From Alphaproteobacteria bacterium (GTDB taxonomy: Bacteria > Pseudomonadota > Alphaproteobacteria > Rhizobiales > Beijerinckiaceae): a stretch of 12,150 nucleotides of DNA. The stretch spans positions 1 through 12,150 of the forward strand of contig RFZR01000028.1 in assembly GCA_009920595.1 (NCBI GenBank), read 5' to 3'. The translations under genes were made by a program, and so were the position numbers. Shown here piece after piece: positions 1 to 6,378 of the stretch (position 1 is its first letter; every line of letters begins with the position of its first letter). A model generated the notes under the pieces. The model saw nothing but the letters and a program-made list of their open reading frames with translations. It was not told where the DNA came from and searched no databases.

Positions 1-1
1 C

Positions 2-259
2 CCCCGCGCGAAATATGTCATCGGCCCGGATGGAAGTCCGTTGACTGTGGCTGACCTGCCCCCAAGCTCAACAAGACGTTGGGTGATCAGGCGTAAGGCT
101 GAAGTGGTCGCCGCCGTACGCGGCGGCTTGCTGAGCCTTGAAGAAGCCTGCGCGCGCTATACGCTCACCGTTGAGGAGTTCCTCTCCTGGCAGGCTTCGA
201 TTGATGAACATGGCCTTGCAGGTCTTCGTACCACGCGGATCCAGCAATATCGGCACTAA
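2..259 (+). CDS. sciP: SciP-like CtrA inhibitory protein (DUF1153), 5' end outside window
   Basis: The open frame runs to the left edge. The TTG at 41 is internal, because the codons before it read PRAKYVIGPDGSPLTVADLP, which matches the conserved N-terminal part of the family. The 85 visible residues contain the signature stretches RRKAEVVAAVRGGLLSLEEA and LTVEEFLSWQ and the end GLAGLRTTRIQQYR, a helix-turn-helix-like fold. In Caulobacter SciP binds CtrA at promoters, blocks RNA polymerase recruitment and delays CtrA-driven flagellar and division genes after the swarmer stage (family knowledge). Its place beside fliF matches the Caulobacter arrangement as I recall it. The gene ends at TAA 257-259 and is followed by its own terminator, so it is probably not cotranscribed with fliF. 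Only the first few residues should be missing. Confidence 0.9.
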   Translation, partial: PRAKYVIGPDGSPLTVADLPPSSTRRWVIRRKAEVVAAVRGGLLSLEEACARYTLTVEEFLSWQASIDEHGLAGLRTTRIQQYRH

Positions 260-290
260 GGCCCACGCAGGTTCCTCTCAGAGAATTTAA

Positions 291-311
291 GGCGGCTCCG
301 GCCGCCTTTTT
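291..311 (+). terminator. Intrinsic terminator after sciP
   Basis: A 6-bp all-GC stem (GGCGGC/GCCGCC) with a TCCG tetraloop is followed directly by five Ts. It lies 31 nt after the sciP stop and before the fliF promoter region, so it separates the two transcription units. Confidence 0.85.
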
Positions 312-375
312 CGTTGCGCGCGATGCTCAGGCGCGTCCGTGCAGGCGGAAAAATTTTCCACCCCCACCCCTTTTG

Positions 376-392
376 TTTACCTTTCGCTAACC
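376..392 (+). promoter_or_regulatory. Candidate CtrA box upstream of fliF
   Basis: The bases TTTA-N7-CTAACC resemble the CtrA consensus TTAA-N7-TTAAC, with one mismatch in each four-base half. A TATA-like hexamer (TTATAG, 413-418) lies about 20 nt downstream. CtrA control of the fliF operon is established in Caulobacter; its presence here is inferred from motif and position only. The surrounding 312-442 holds no gene I can see. Confidence 0.45.
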
Positions 393-414
393 ACAATCCG
401 TCAAACCTGCCCTT

Positions 415-429
415 ATAGCTTACGTTACG
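415..429 (+). promoter_or_regulatory. 15-base motif shared with flhA upstream region (copy 1)
   Basis: ATAGCTTACGTTACG recurs at 6263-6277 as ATAGCTAACGTTACG, one mismatch in 15. This copy overlaps the putative -10/start region of fliF, ending 13 bases before the GTG. It may be a binding site for a shared flagellar regulator such as FlbD, which is known to repress fliF in Caulobacter, but no known consensus was matched. Confidence 0.35.
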
Positions 430-442
430 TCATAGTGATTAC

Positions 443-1975
443 GTGGGGTGGAAGAAGGTGCAAGGGATCCTCGAACAGATCAGGCGTTTTGGAGCCGTAC
501 GTTTAGCCGTCATGGCGCTTGTGTCTTTGGGCCTGATGTCATTCTTCGGCTATATCATCGTGCGCGCCTCGCAACCGAGCCTCTCGGTCCTTTATTCCGA
601 TCTCTCACCCGAAGATACGACCGCAATCATGCGCGAACTTGATGCGCGCGGATTGACTTACGAGATGCGCGATGACGGGCGGACCATTTTGGCCCCACGC
701 ACTGAGATCGCCAAACTCCGGCTTGATCTTGCCACGAAGGGCGTGCCCACGGGCGGTGCCGTCGGCTATGAGATCTTTGATCGCTCCGACGCCTTTTCTT
801 CCTCAGGCCTTGTCCAAACAATCAATCAGCTCCGTGCTCTTGAGGGCGAATTGGCGCGATCGATTCGCACCATTGGTGCCGTGCAATCCGCCCGAGTCCA
901 TCTTGCGATCCCCGAAAAACGTCTTTTCGAACGCGATCGGCAACCGCCGCGCGCTTCCATCGCGCTCAAATTGCGGGGTGATCTTTCACCGGCACAAATC
1001 TCCGCGATCCGCCGCCTTGTTGCCTCTGCGGTTGAAGGGCTGAAGCCAGAACTCGTTTCGATTGTGGATGAACAAGGTCGCCTTTTGGCCGATGGGACAT
1101 CGGGCGATGGCACCTCCGGGATCGCATTGGAGGAAAAACAAGCGACGCTGGAACGCCGTCTCAGAACGCAGATTGAAGACATCATCGCAAGCGTTGTGGG
1201 ACAGGGTCGTGCACGTGTTCAAGTAAGCGCCGAGCTGGATCCCGCGCGCGTGCAGACCGTGTCAGAATCTTTTGACCCTGAAAGCAAAGTCGTCCGTTCA
1301 ACACAAAACCGCAATGAAAATCAAACAACAACTGATGTGAAAGACGGAACCGTTTCAGTCGCCAATGAATTGCCCGGCGGACAGTCAAACAACACAAATC
1401 AACGCGATGCATCAGCCAAAAATGAAGAAGTGGTCAATTATGAAATCTCAAAGACCACCAAAACTGAAGTTTCAGAAGGCGGTAAAGTTAAAAGAATTTC
1501 AGTCGCAGTTCTCGTTGATGGCACTTACGCCAAAGGCGCAAATGGTGAAGTCACATATACACCCCGTCCGCAAGCCGATCTTGATCGCATTGCGGCCCTC
1601 GTCAAATCCGGAATTGGATTTAATACGCAACGTGGCGATCAAATCGAGGTGGTGAATTTACGCTTTGCTGCAACTCCAGATGGCGATTTAACAACGGACT
1701 CGTCATCAAACTTCTCACTCTCACGCTTTGATCTCCAGCGCTTTGGAGAATTGGGACTGCTCGCTTTGCTTTCACTCGTGATCGCACTTTTTGTTGCACG
1801 ACCGCTCATTAAAACCATGGCGCTTCCTGCACCACGCTCATCGGTAAATGACGGTGAAGGACAAAGCTCTTTTGAAGGCGCACCGATTGATCATGTCACA
1901 GCTCTGATTGGGGCTCAGCCACAAGCGGCGACCATGACTGTAAAACAATGGTTGCAAGAGAATAACCGCACATGA
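443..1975 (+). CDS. fliF: Flagellar MS-ring protein FliF
   Basis: FliF forms the inner-membrane MS ring, the platform for FliG and the housing of the export gate. The 510 residues are near the usual length. There is a first membrane segment at about 21-41, then the YscJ/FliF periplasmic domains with the conserved PTGGAVGYEIFD (102-113), INQLRALEGELARSI (127-141) and SARVHLAIPEKRLF (149-162). A low-complexity, polar stretch at about 280-345 corresponds to the FliF beta-collar region. The second membrane segment is at about 436-456, and the cytoplasmic tail ends in VKQWLQENN, the FliG-binding end. The start is a GTG with no clear Shine-Dalgarno; the in-frame stop at 416-418 limits extension, and the GTG at 458 is an alternative. 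The stop overlaps the fliG start by 4 nt. It is the first gene of the fliF-flbD operon. Confidence 0.95.
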   Translation: MGWKKVQGILEQIRRFGAVRLAVMALVSLGLMSFFGYIIVRASQPSLSVLYSDLSPEDTTAIMRELDARGLTYEMRDDGRTILAPRTEIAKLRLDLATKGVPTGGAVGYEIFDRSDAFSSSGLVQTINQLRALEGELARSIRTIGAVQSARVHLAIPEKRLFERDRQPPRASIALKLRGDLSPAQISAIRRLVASAVEGLKPELVSIVDEQGRLLADGTSGDGTSGIALEEKQATLERRLRTQIEDIIASVVGQGRARVQVSAELDPARVQTVSESFDPESKVVRSTQNRNENQTTTDVKDGTVSVANELPGGQSNNTNQRDASAKNEEVVNYEISKTTKTEVSEGGKVKRISVAVLVDGTYAKGANGEVTYTPRPQADLDRIAALVKSGIGFNTQRGDQIEVVNLRFAATPDGDLTTDSSSNFSLSRFDLQRFGELGLLALLSLVIALFVARPLIKTMALPAPRSSVNDGEGQSSFEGAPIDHVTALIGAQPQAATMTVKQWLQENNRT

Positions 1976-3021
1976 ACGCTCTTGTTCAATCCAGTGGAAA
2001 CACACCGCCTGCAGTAACCCAAACGCGTCCAGTCCCCGTGCCCGGACCTGTACGCGCCGCCATTCTTCTTTTGGCTTTAGGCGAAGAAAAAGGCGGCGTG
2101 ATTTGGCAATCCCTTAGCCAAGACGAAGTCCTGCAAGTTTCAACCATCATGGCGAAGCTCGGGCCCATCCCCCGTGAACTTTTAAATGGTGTTGCAAAAG
2201 AATTCATTCGCGGGATGACGTCAGAAAAGCTGAATGGCGGGCCAGAACCAACAGAAAAAATATTAATGGGCTCTTTGCCACGCCAAAAAGCGCGTGCGGT
2301 GATTGATGACATCAAAACGCCAGAAGCACCCACGCTTTGGCAACGACTTGAACGCGCGAAACCCGAAACGCTTGCAACATTCCTGACGCGCGAGTCCTCG
2401 CAAACCATTGCGCTTATTCTTGATCGGTTAAGCCCTGAAGCCTCAGCCCGTGTGATTGCGCGGTTTCCAGCACCCTTGGCGAGCGACATCATTGATCGCA
2501 TGACACGTCTTGAACCCGTTCCCGAAACGGTCATGAAAGTGATTGAGTCAATGCTTGAACGCGAATTCGTCACGCCTGCTAAAAAGACGACCATTCGTGA
2601 TCCTATCGAACATGTCGCCGCGATGTTCAACGCCCTCGATAAAGGCATGGAAACCAAATTGCTCGGTGCGCTTGATCATTCCAATCGGGATGCTGCGCAA
2701 AAATTGCGCGCGCTGATGTTCTCCTTTGATGATCTCGCGGCACTTGATAACGCTGCTGTGCAAACGCTTCTGAGATCGGTTGAGCGGGACACACTCGTCA
2801 AAGCTCTGAAAGGGGCAACCCGCGCAATGCGCGATTTCTTCTTTGCACAAATGTCACAGCGTGCCGCACGCGGCTATCAGGACGATATGGATGCGCTTGG
2901 TCCGGTGCGCTTGCGCGAAGTCGATGACGCACAACGCGCGGTCGTCAATCTGGCAAAAGATCTTGCAGCGAAGGGTGAATTGAATTTGCCCATGGGCGCC
3001 GACGACGAGATGGTGGGTTAA
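1972..3021 (+). CDS. fliG: Flagellar motor switch protein FliG
   Basis: FliG sits on the cytoplasmic face of the MS ring, generates torque with the stator and changes rotation direction with FliM/FliN. The length of 349 residues is typical. The N-terminal FliF-binding domain includes RAAILLLALGEEKGG (28-42), and the armadillo-like middle domain QTIALILDRLSPEASA (144-159). The C-terminal torque domain includes FDDLAALD (252-259), ALKGATRAMRDFFFAQMSQR (278-297) and GPVRLREVDDAQ (310-321), whose charged residues correspond to those contacting MotA. The EHPQ motif of the middle domain, used for FliM contact in enterics, reads ESSQ (141-144). The ATG overlaps the fliF stop as ATGA, suggesting translational coupling. 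Confidence 0.96.
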   Translation: MNALVQSSGNTPPAVTQTRPVPVPGPVRAAILLLALGEEKGGVIWQSLSQDEVLQVSTIMAKLGPIPRELLNGVAKEFIRGMTSEKLNGGPEPTEKILMGSLPRQKARAVIDDIKTPEAPTLWQRLERAKPETLATFLTRESSQTIALILDRLSPEASARVIARFPAPLASDIIDRMTRLEPVPETVMKVIESMLEREFVTPAKKTTIRDPIEHVAAMFNALDKGMETKLLGALDHSNRDAAQKLRALMFSFDDLAALDNAAVQTLLRSVERDTLVKALKGATRAMRDFFFAQMSQRAARGYQDDMDALGPVRLREVDDAQRAVVNLAKDLAAKGELNLPMGADDEMVG

Positions 3022-3025
3022 GAAC

Positions 3026-3625
3026 ATGCAATCTACAAACAAGTTTCTATTTGACACAGATTTCAAAGCGAATACCGGACCGTTCACGCCACCAAAGCCA
3101 GAAGATGTTGCACATGCATTTGAGGAAGGACGCGCGCAGGGGCAGCGCGATGCTGAAGCGCGGTTTGAAGCAGAAGGTCATTTTGCACTGAAAGCGATCC
3201 GGGAAGCGCTTGAAAACGCCGTCAGTTCGCTTGACAATGAAATTGCGCGGGTCGAGCAAGAGGCGATCCATCTCGCAACCGAATTGGTGCGCGTCTATAC
3301 GGCCGCAACACTGACACATGATCCTGCTCCTTTAATCAAAGCTTTGATCAAGAAAGCGACCGAAGCCGCCGGCAATATTCCCACGCTTTCAATTTTTGTT
3401 GGCCCTGAACTTACAAACACGCTTCGACAAGAGATTGAAAATGCTGTCTCTGAAGCCGGCTTTATCGGGCGCGTTGCCTTGATGGAAGACGCTTCGATGC
3501 ACAAAGGCGATGTGAGAGTGGAGTGGTCAGAGGGAGGCTTCAAGCATTCCCGCTTGGAACTTGACCGACTCATTGACGAATTAATCGCCACTCATCGAAC
3601 ACCCCCACAGGAATTATCAGCATGA
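3026..3625 (+). CDS. fliH: FliH/FlbE-type flagellar export regulator
   Basis: FliH binds and restrains the export ATPase FliI and tethers it to the C ring through FliN. The 199-residue protein has a short N-terminal aromatic motif (KFLFDTDF, 6-13) where FliH proteins bind FliN and FlhA. A charged helix with the GRAQG spacing (35-39) leads into a predicted coiled coil (about 41-95). The C-terminal FliI-binding domain ends with DASMHKGDVRVEWSEGG (155-171), close to the family signature GD.R.EW. In Caulobacter the gene in this slot is called flbE. It begins 4 nt after the fliG stop and its stop overlaps the fliN start. The partner fliI lies at the far end of the window, on the other strand. Confidence 0.88.
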   Translation: MQSTNKFLFDTDFKANTGPFTPPKPEDVAHAFEEGRAQGQRDAEARFEAEGHFALKAIREALENAVSSLDNEIARVEQEAIHLATELVRVYTAATLTHDPAPLIKALIKKATEAAGNIPTLSIFVGPELTNTLRQEIENAVSEAGFIGRVALMEDASMHKGDVRVEWSEGGFKHSRLELDRLIDELIATHRTPPQELSA

Positions 3626-3930
3626 AGGATGATCCCTCACTCACACTGCCCGATCTCGATTCATCATCGAGTCCTCAGACACAAGCCACAATCATTGAGG
3701 AACGTGATCTTGATCCGGTGCTTGACGTTCCGATCAAACTTACTGCGATCTTGGGGCGAACAAAATTACCCATCGCTGAGGTGCTGCGCTTGACCGAGGG
3801 CTCTGTGCTCGAACTCGAAAAAGCCATTGGTGAACCCGTGGATCTGCTTGTCAATGATCGTCTTGTGGCGCGCGGAGAAGTGGTTCTGGTGGATCAACAA
3901 CTCGGCGTCACTTTATCCGAAATTCTTTGA
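3622..3930 (+). CDS. fliN: Flagellar motor switch protein FliN
   Basis: FliN forms the lower C ring, completing the switch and docking FliH-FliI for export. The 102 residues match the family length: a disordered, acidic/Ser-rich N-terminus (1-28) followed by a SpoA/SurfaceAntigen-presentation domain with LDVPIKLTAILGRTKLPIAE (34-53), EPVDLLVNDRLVARGEVV (71-88) and LGVTLSEIL (94-102). The ATG overlaps the fliH stop (ATGA) and is preceded by AGGAA at 3609-3613, so translation is probably coupled. fliM is not in this window, as in other alphaproteobacteria where it sits with fliL. Confidence 0.95.
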   Translation: MKDDPSLTLPDLDSSSSPQTQATIIEERDLDPVLDVPIKLTAILGRTKLPIAEVLRLTEGSVLELEKAIGEPVDLLVNDRLVARGEVVLVDQQLGVTLSEIL

Positions 3931-3940
3931 CGATACAAAA

Positions 3941-3946
3941 AAGGGA
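3941..3946 (+). promoter_or_regulatory. Shine-Dalgarno that fixes the flbD start
   Basis: AAGGGA lies 6 nt before the ATG at 3953. The same frame is open back to an ATG at 3827 inside fliN, but that would add 42 residues unlike any receiver domain; this site decides for 3953. Confidence 0.8.
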
Positions 3947-3952
3947 AAAACC

Positions 3953-5308
3953 ATGCGGCTCTTGATCATCGGAACCATGCGCGGCCCTTTAGCCACCGCA
4001 GCGCAAATTGCCATGGCACGCGGTGCCACGATTGCGAATGCCGAAAGCATCCCACAAGGCCTTTCAACTTTACGCCTGCGCGGCGCCGATCTTCTCTTCA
4101 TTGATCTTCGTCATCCGATTGATGAAATCTCCAAAGCGATGAAAGAAGATCGAATTTCAACGCCGATTATCGCATGCGGCATTGATCCCTCTCCTGAAGA
4201 AGCCGCTGCCGCCATTCGTGCAGGCGCGCGTGAATTTTTACCCTTGCCACCAGACCCAGAACTCATCGCCGCCATTCTTGAGGCGGTGACAACCGAAAAG
4301 CATGATTTGATTTGGCGTGATCCGGCGATGGAAAAGACCATTCGCATGGCTGAAGCAGTTGCAAAATCTGATGCTTCTGTATTGATCACAGGTGAAAGCG
4401 GAACAGGCAAAGAAGTTATCGCGCGGCTTATTCATAAAAGCTCACGGCGCTCTGCGAAACCTTTCATCAGCGTGAATTGTGCAGCCATTCCTGATAATCT
4501 GCTTGAATCGGAATTGTTCGGGCATGAGAAAGGGGCCTTCACAGGTGCTTCGCATCGACGCATTGGTAAGTTTGAGGAAGCCCATGGTGGTACCCTCCTG
4601 CTTGATGAAATTTCGGAGATGGATATCCGCCTGCAAGCCAAATTGTTACGCGCGATTCAAGAACGTGTGATTGATCGTATTGGCGGTACCAAGCCCGTTC
4701 CGGTTGATCTGAGGATTCTCGCGACGTCAAACCGGGCCTTGCCGAATTCTGTAGCGAAAGGCGAATTTCGTGAAGATCTTTATTTCCGTTTGAATGTTGT
4801 TTCCCTTCGTATCCCCGCTCTGCGTGAGAGGCCACAGGATATTCTACCGCTTGCGCATCATTTCATTGCGCATTTTTCAATGCTGAATGATATCCCCGAA
4901 CGAAAAATGACAGCGGACGCCAAACGCAAACTTCTGGCGGCGCCCTGGCGTGGTAATGTTCGCGAATTGGAAAATATAATGCATCGCGCCGTTCTTCTTG
5001 CAGAGGGAAGCGATATCACACCCGAAGCAATCACGCTTGATGATGATCCACAACTCTATCGTCAGAGGGATATCGCCGCGCGCGTCGTCGATCAGGCGGA
5101 GACGATCACCCGCGCGCTTGTGGGCAAAACGGTCAGCGATGTCGAACAAGGTTTAATTCTTGATACACTTGATCACTGCCTCGGCAATCGAACTCAAGCT
5201 GCACGCATTCTTGGGATTTCAATTAGAACCTTACGCAATAAACTCAATGAATATGCGGCGAGGGGCATCGAGATTTCAGACGGTCACAAATCTCAGATGA
5301 TCGCGTAG
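3953..5308 (+). CDS. flbD: Sigma54-dependent flagellar regulator FlbD
   Basis: FlbD activates sigma54-dependent middle and late flagellar genes and, in Caulobacter, represses fliF, under control of FliX. The 451 residues are close to Caulobacter FlbD. The domain order is: degenerate receiver (1-110); AAA+ domain with Walker A GESGTGKE (147-154), sigma54-contacting GAFTGA loop (194-199), Walker B TLLLDE (214-219) and REDLYFRL (273-280); and a Fis-type helix-turn-helix NRTQAARILGISIRTLRNKL (412-431). In the receiver the N-terminal acidic pair is replaced by GTMRG and the conserved Lys by Leu (FLPLPP, 95-100), although Asp51 remains, so ordinary phosphorylation is unlikely. It is the last gene of the fliF operon. 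Its end overlaps by 16 nt the convergent nucleotidyltransferase gene. Confidence 0.93.
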   Translation: MRLLIIGTMRGPLATAAQIAMARGATIANAESIPQGLSTLRLRGADLLFIDLRHPIDEISKAMKEDRISTPIIACGIDPSPEEAAAAIRAGAREFLPLPPDPELIAAILEAVTTEKHDLIWRDPAMEKTIRMAEAVAKSDASVLITGESGTGKEVIARLIHKSSRRSAKPFISVNCAAIPDNLLESELFGHEKGAFTGASHRRIGKFEEAHGGTLLLDEISEMDIRLQAKLLRAIQERVIDRIGGTKPVPVDLRILATSNRALPNSVAKGEFREDLYFRLNVVSLRIPALRERPQDILPLAHHFIAHFSMLNDIPERKMTADAKRKLLAAPWRGNVRELENIMHRAVLLAEGSDITPEAITLDDDPQLYRQRDIAARVVDQAETITRALVGKTVSDVEQGLILDTLDHCLGNRTQAARILGISIRTLRNKLNEYAARGIEISDGHKSQMIA

Positions 5309-6198
5309 GCCTCGCCGAGAAGGTCTGCCCAGATTTTCCAAGCCGCGCGATGCTGAAACGCAGCTTCAAATTCCATCGCCTGTTGAACAAGATGGAAACC
5401 CTCAAGGGCCTTGGCTTCAAAATTACCTTTTCGAAACACAGGTTCTTTTGAACCCGGAGCATACCACCATTCTTGTTCGGCATCGATAGACGATAAATAG
5501 CCCAAGAAATCACGGAAAATACAATCTTGATAACGAAAGGATTTCCGCCTGTAAGGTGATGTTTCAATAAAGCGATATGCCAAAGTATCAATGAGAATAC
5601 CAGAAAGAGGGACTTTTTTCTGATCGCGCCAAATGCGGATGGCACGACAGAGAAATATCAAATTTTCCCGCGTTTCTCCATCAAGTTTGCGAAAAGCTTC
5701 AATGCCCAAATGCGGACTAAAAATGCGCCAAGCGCCCTGTCGGCGTCCATCCGGATAAGCAAATTCGGCAGCTGCATTCCGGATACAGGGCCTCAAATCG
5801 ATGATGGCTCCCATATCTAATGTGAGCCTTATGCTGCCACTTTCCGGATGTTTCTTCGCATGCGGAAATTTCTCTTTGAGCAAACGATCAACCAACGCCA
5901 AAATTGCGATGGCTCCTCCATGCTCCATCGTCAACAGATTCTCTGTCAGTCGCCGAGGCAATTCATAAGCAATATTATAATCACTTGAAGAGGGTATGGC
6001 GGTGCCCCGCACCCAAGAGCCGAACATCAACGCACTTGTTAAACCGGTCTTTGAGGGATCAAAAAAATGATCAAGCACCTCAGTAACCGGCTTCACAATC
6101 TCGAAAATTTTTTGCTCTTCAATGCGGATTTCATCAAATGAGGCCCGAAGCGCCGACAATCCGTCGATCATGGATTCGGGTGCATGGAGACTTAACAT
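5293..6198 (-). CDS. CD-NTase/SMODS-type nucleotidyltransferase with altered active site
   Basis: This resembles the SMODS/OAS-like nucleotidyltransferases that include the cyclic-oligonucleotide synthases of CBASS defence. Over 301 residues one sees the helix-strand lead, the GS motif FGSWVRGTAIPSS (59-71), the metal-site motif SDYNIAYELP (72-81), the third acid in IIDLRPCI (132-139), the helical-core stretch PLSGILIDTLAYRFI (197-211) and the C-terminal WWYAPGSKEPVFRKGNFEAK (244-263) common to this family. In active members the metal motif is DhD; here the second Asp is Asn75 (codon AAT), so the triad is D73, N75, D134. Loss of catalysis is inferred, not shown. No effector gene (nuclease, phospholipase, TM protein) is beside it; the neighbours are flagellar. 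It is convergent with flbD and occupies the gap before the operon's likely terminator, which suggests later insertion. There is no strong Shine-Dalgarno; Met10 is an alternative start. Confidence 0.75.
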   Translation of the reverse strand: MLSLHAPESMIDGLSALRASFDEIRIEEQKIFEIVKPVTEVLDHFFDPSKTGLTSALMFGSWVRGTAIPSSSDYNIAYELPRRLTENLLTMEHGGAIAILALVDRLLKEKFPHAKKHPESGSIRLTLDMGAIIDLRPCIRNAAAEFAYPDGRRQGAWRIFSPHLGIEAFRKLDGETRENLIFLCRAIRIWRDQKKVPLSGILIDTLAYRFIETSPYRRKSFRYQDCIFRDFLGYLSSIDAEQEWWYAPGSKEPVFRKGNFEAKALEGFHLVQQAMEFEAAFQHRAAWKIWADLLGEAYAII

Positions 6199-6226
6199 AA
6201 AGATCGCCCAGGTTGTGTCCCGCGTG

Positions 6227-6253
6227 AAAGGTCCAAGAAGCTTGGGCCTTTTT
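6227..6253 (+). terminator. Intrinsic terminator before flhA
   Basis: An 11-bp stem (AAAGGTCCAAG with CTTGGGCCTTT, one T-G pair) closes an AAG loop; the T-run is on the plus strand and its first bases share the stem's end. In that direction it would end the fliF-flbD transcript, after about 900 nt antisense to the nucleotidyltransferase gene. Read on the minus strand it lies in that gene's leader, where the following T-run is weak (CTTTC). Confidence 0.75.
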
Positions 6254-6270
6254 GGTTAAATCATAGCTAA
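6254..6270 (-). promoter_or_regulatory. Candidate CtrA box facing the nucleotidyltransferase gene
   Basis: On the minus strand this reads TTAG-N7-TTAACC, one mismatch from the CtrA consensus TTAA-N7-TTAAC. On the plus strand the same bases give TTAA-N7-CTAAC. It lies about 56 nt upstream of the nucleotidyltransferase start and 109 nt upstream of flhA, so it could serve either gene. Confidence 0.45.
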
Positions 6271-6277
6271 CGTTACG
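6263..6277 (+). promoter_or_regulatory. 15-base motif shared with fliF upstream region (copy 2)
   Basis: ATAGCTAACGTTACG differs at one base from the copy at 415-429. Here it overlaps the candidate CtrA box at 6254-6270 and lies 101 bases before the flhA ATG, a different spacing from the fliF copy. Confidence 0.35.
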
Positions 6278-6305
6278 GAAATAAAGATAATCAAAGAGGT
6301 AAAAT

Positions 6306-6323
6306 TTACCAACTATTTACCAT
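6306..6323 (+). promoter_or_regulatory. Candidate CtrA box upstream of flhA
   Basis: TTAC-N7-TTACCAT matches the form TTAA-N7-TTAACCAT except for A-to-C at the fourth base of both half-sites. It lies 55 nt before the flhA start. The Caulobacter flhA homologue (flbF) has its own CtrA-dependent promoter, which supports the reading; it remains a motif-based inference. Confidence 0.45.
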
Positions 6324-6337
6324 AATTTGTGAGGTTC

Positions 6338-6354
6338 GACGGAAGCTTTCCGTC
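6338..6354. promoter_or_regulatory. 17-bp perfect palindrome in flhA leader
   Basis: GACGGAA-GCT-TTCCGTC has two perfect 7-base arms around three bases and ends 24 nt before the flhA start. It could be a dimeric operator or a small leader hairpin. There is no T-run, so it is not a terminator. Confidence 0.4.
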
Positions 6355-6370
6355 ACACTTACGCCCCTCT

Positions 6371-6378
6371 GGTGATCC
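6371..6378 (+). promoter_or_regulatory. Unusual anti-Shine-Dalgarno match abutting flhA start
   Basis: GGTGATCC is complementary to the extreme 3' end of bacterial 16S rRNA (GGATCACC) but lies directly against the ATG rather than at the usual 5-9 nt spacing. No GGAGG-like core is present, so initiation may be weak or unconventional. Confidence 0.3.

Noticed and set aside
1986..2657. 223-codon open frame antisense to fliG
   Set aside because: It lies entirely within a confident fliG, its protein has no recognisable domain, and its composition is what the complement of fliG codons would give.
3827..3952. Upstream extension of flbD into fliN
   Set aside because: The 42 added residues do not fit a receiver domain, and a good Shine-Dalgarno sits just before the ATG at 3953.
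5293..6198. Complete CBASS defence operon
   Set aside because: No effector, ubiquitin-like or HORMA/TRIP13 gene is nearby and the gene stands alone between flagellar genes.
5293..6226. Transposon or IS borders around the nucleotidyltransferase gene
   Set aside because: I found no terminal inverted repeats, transposase or convincing direct target repeats, only trivial hexamers.
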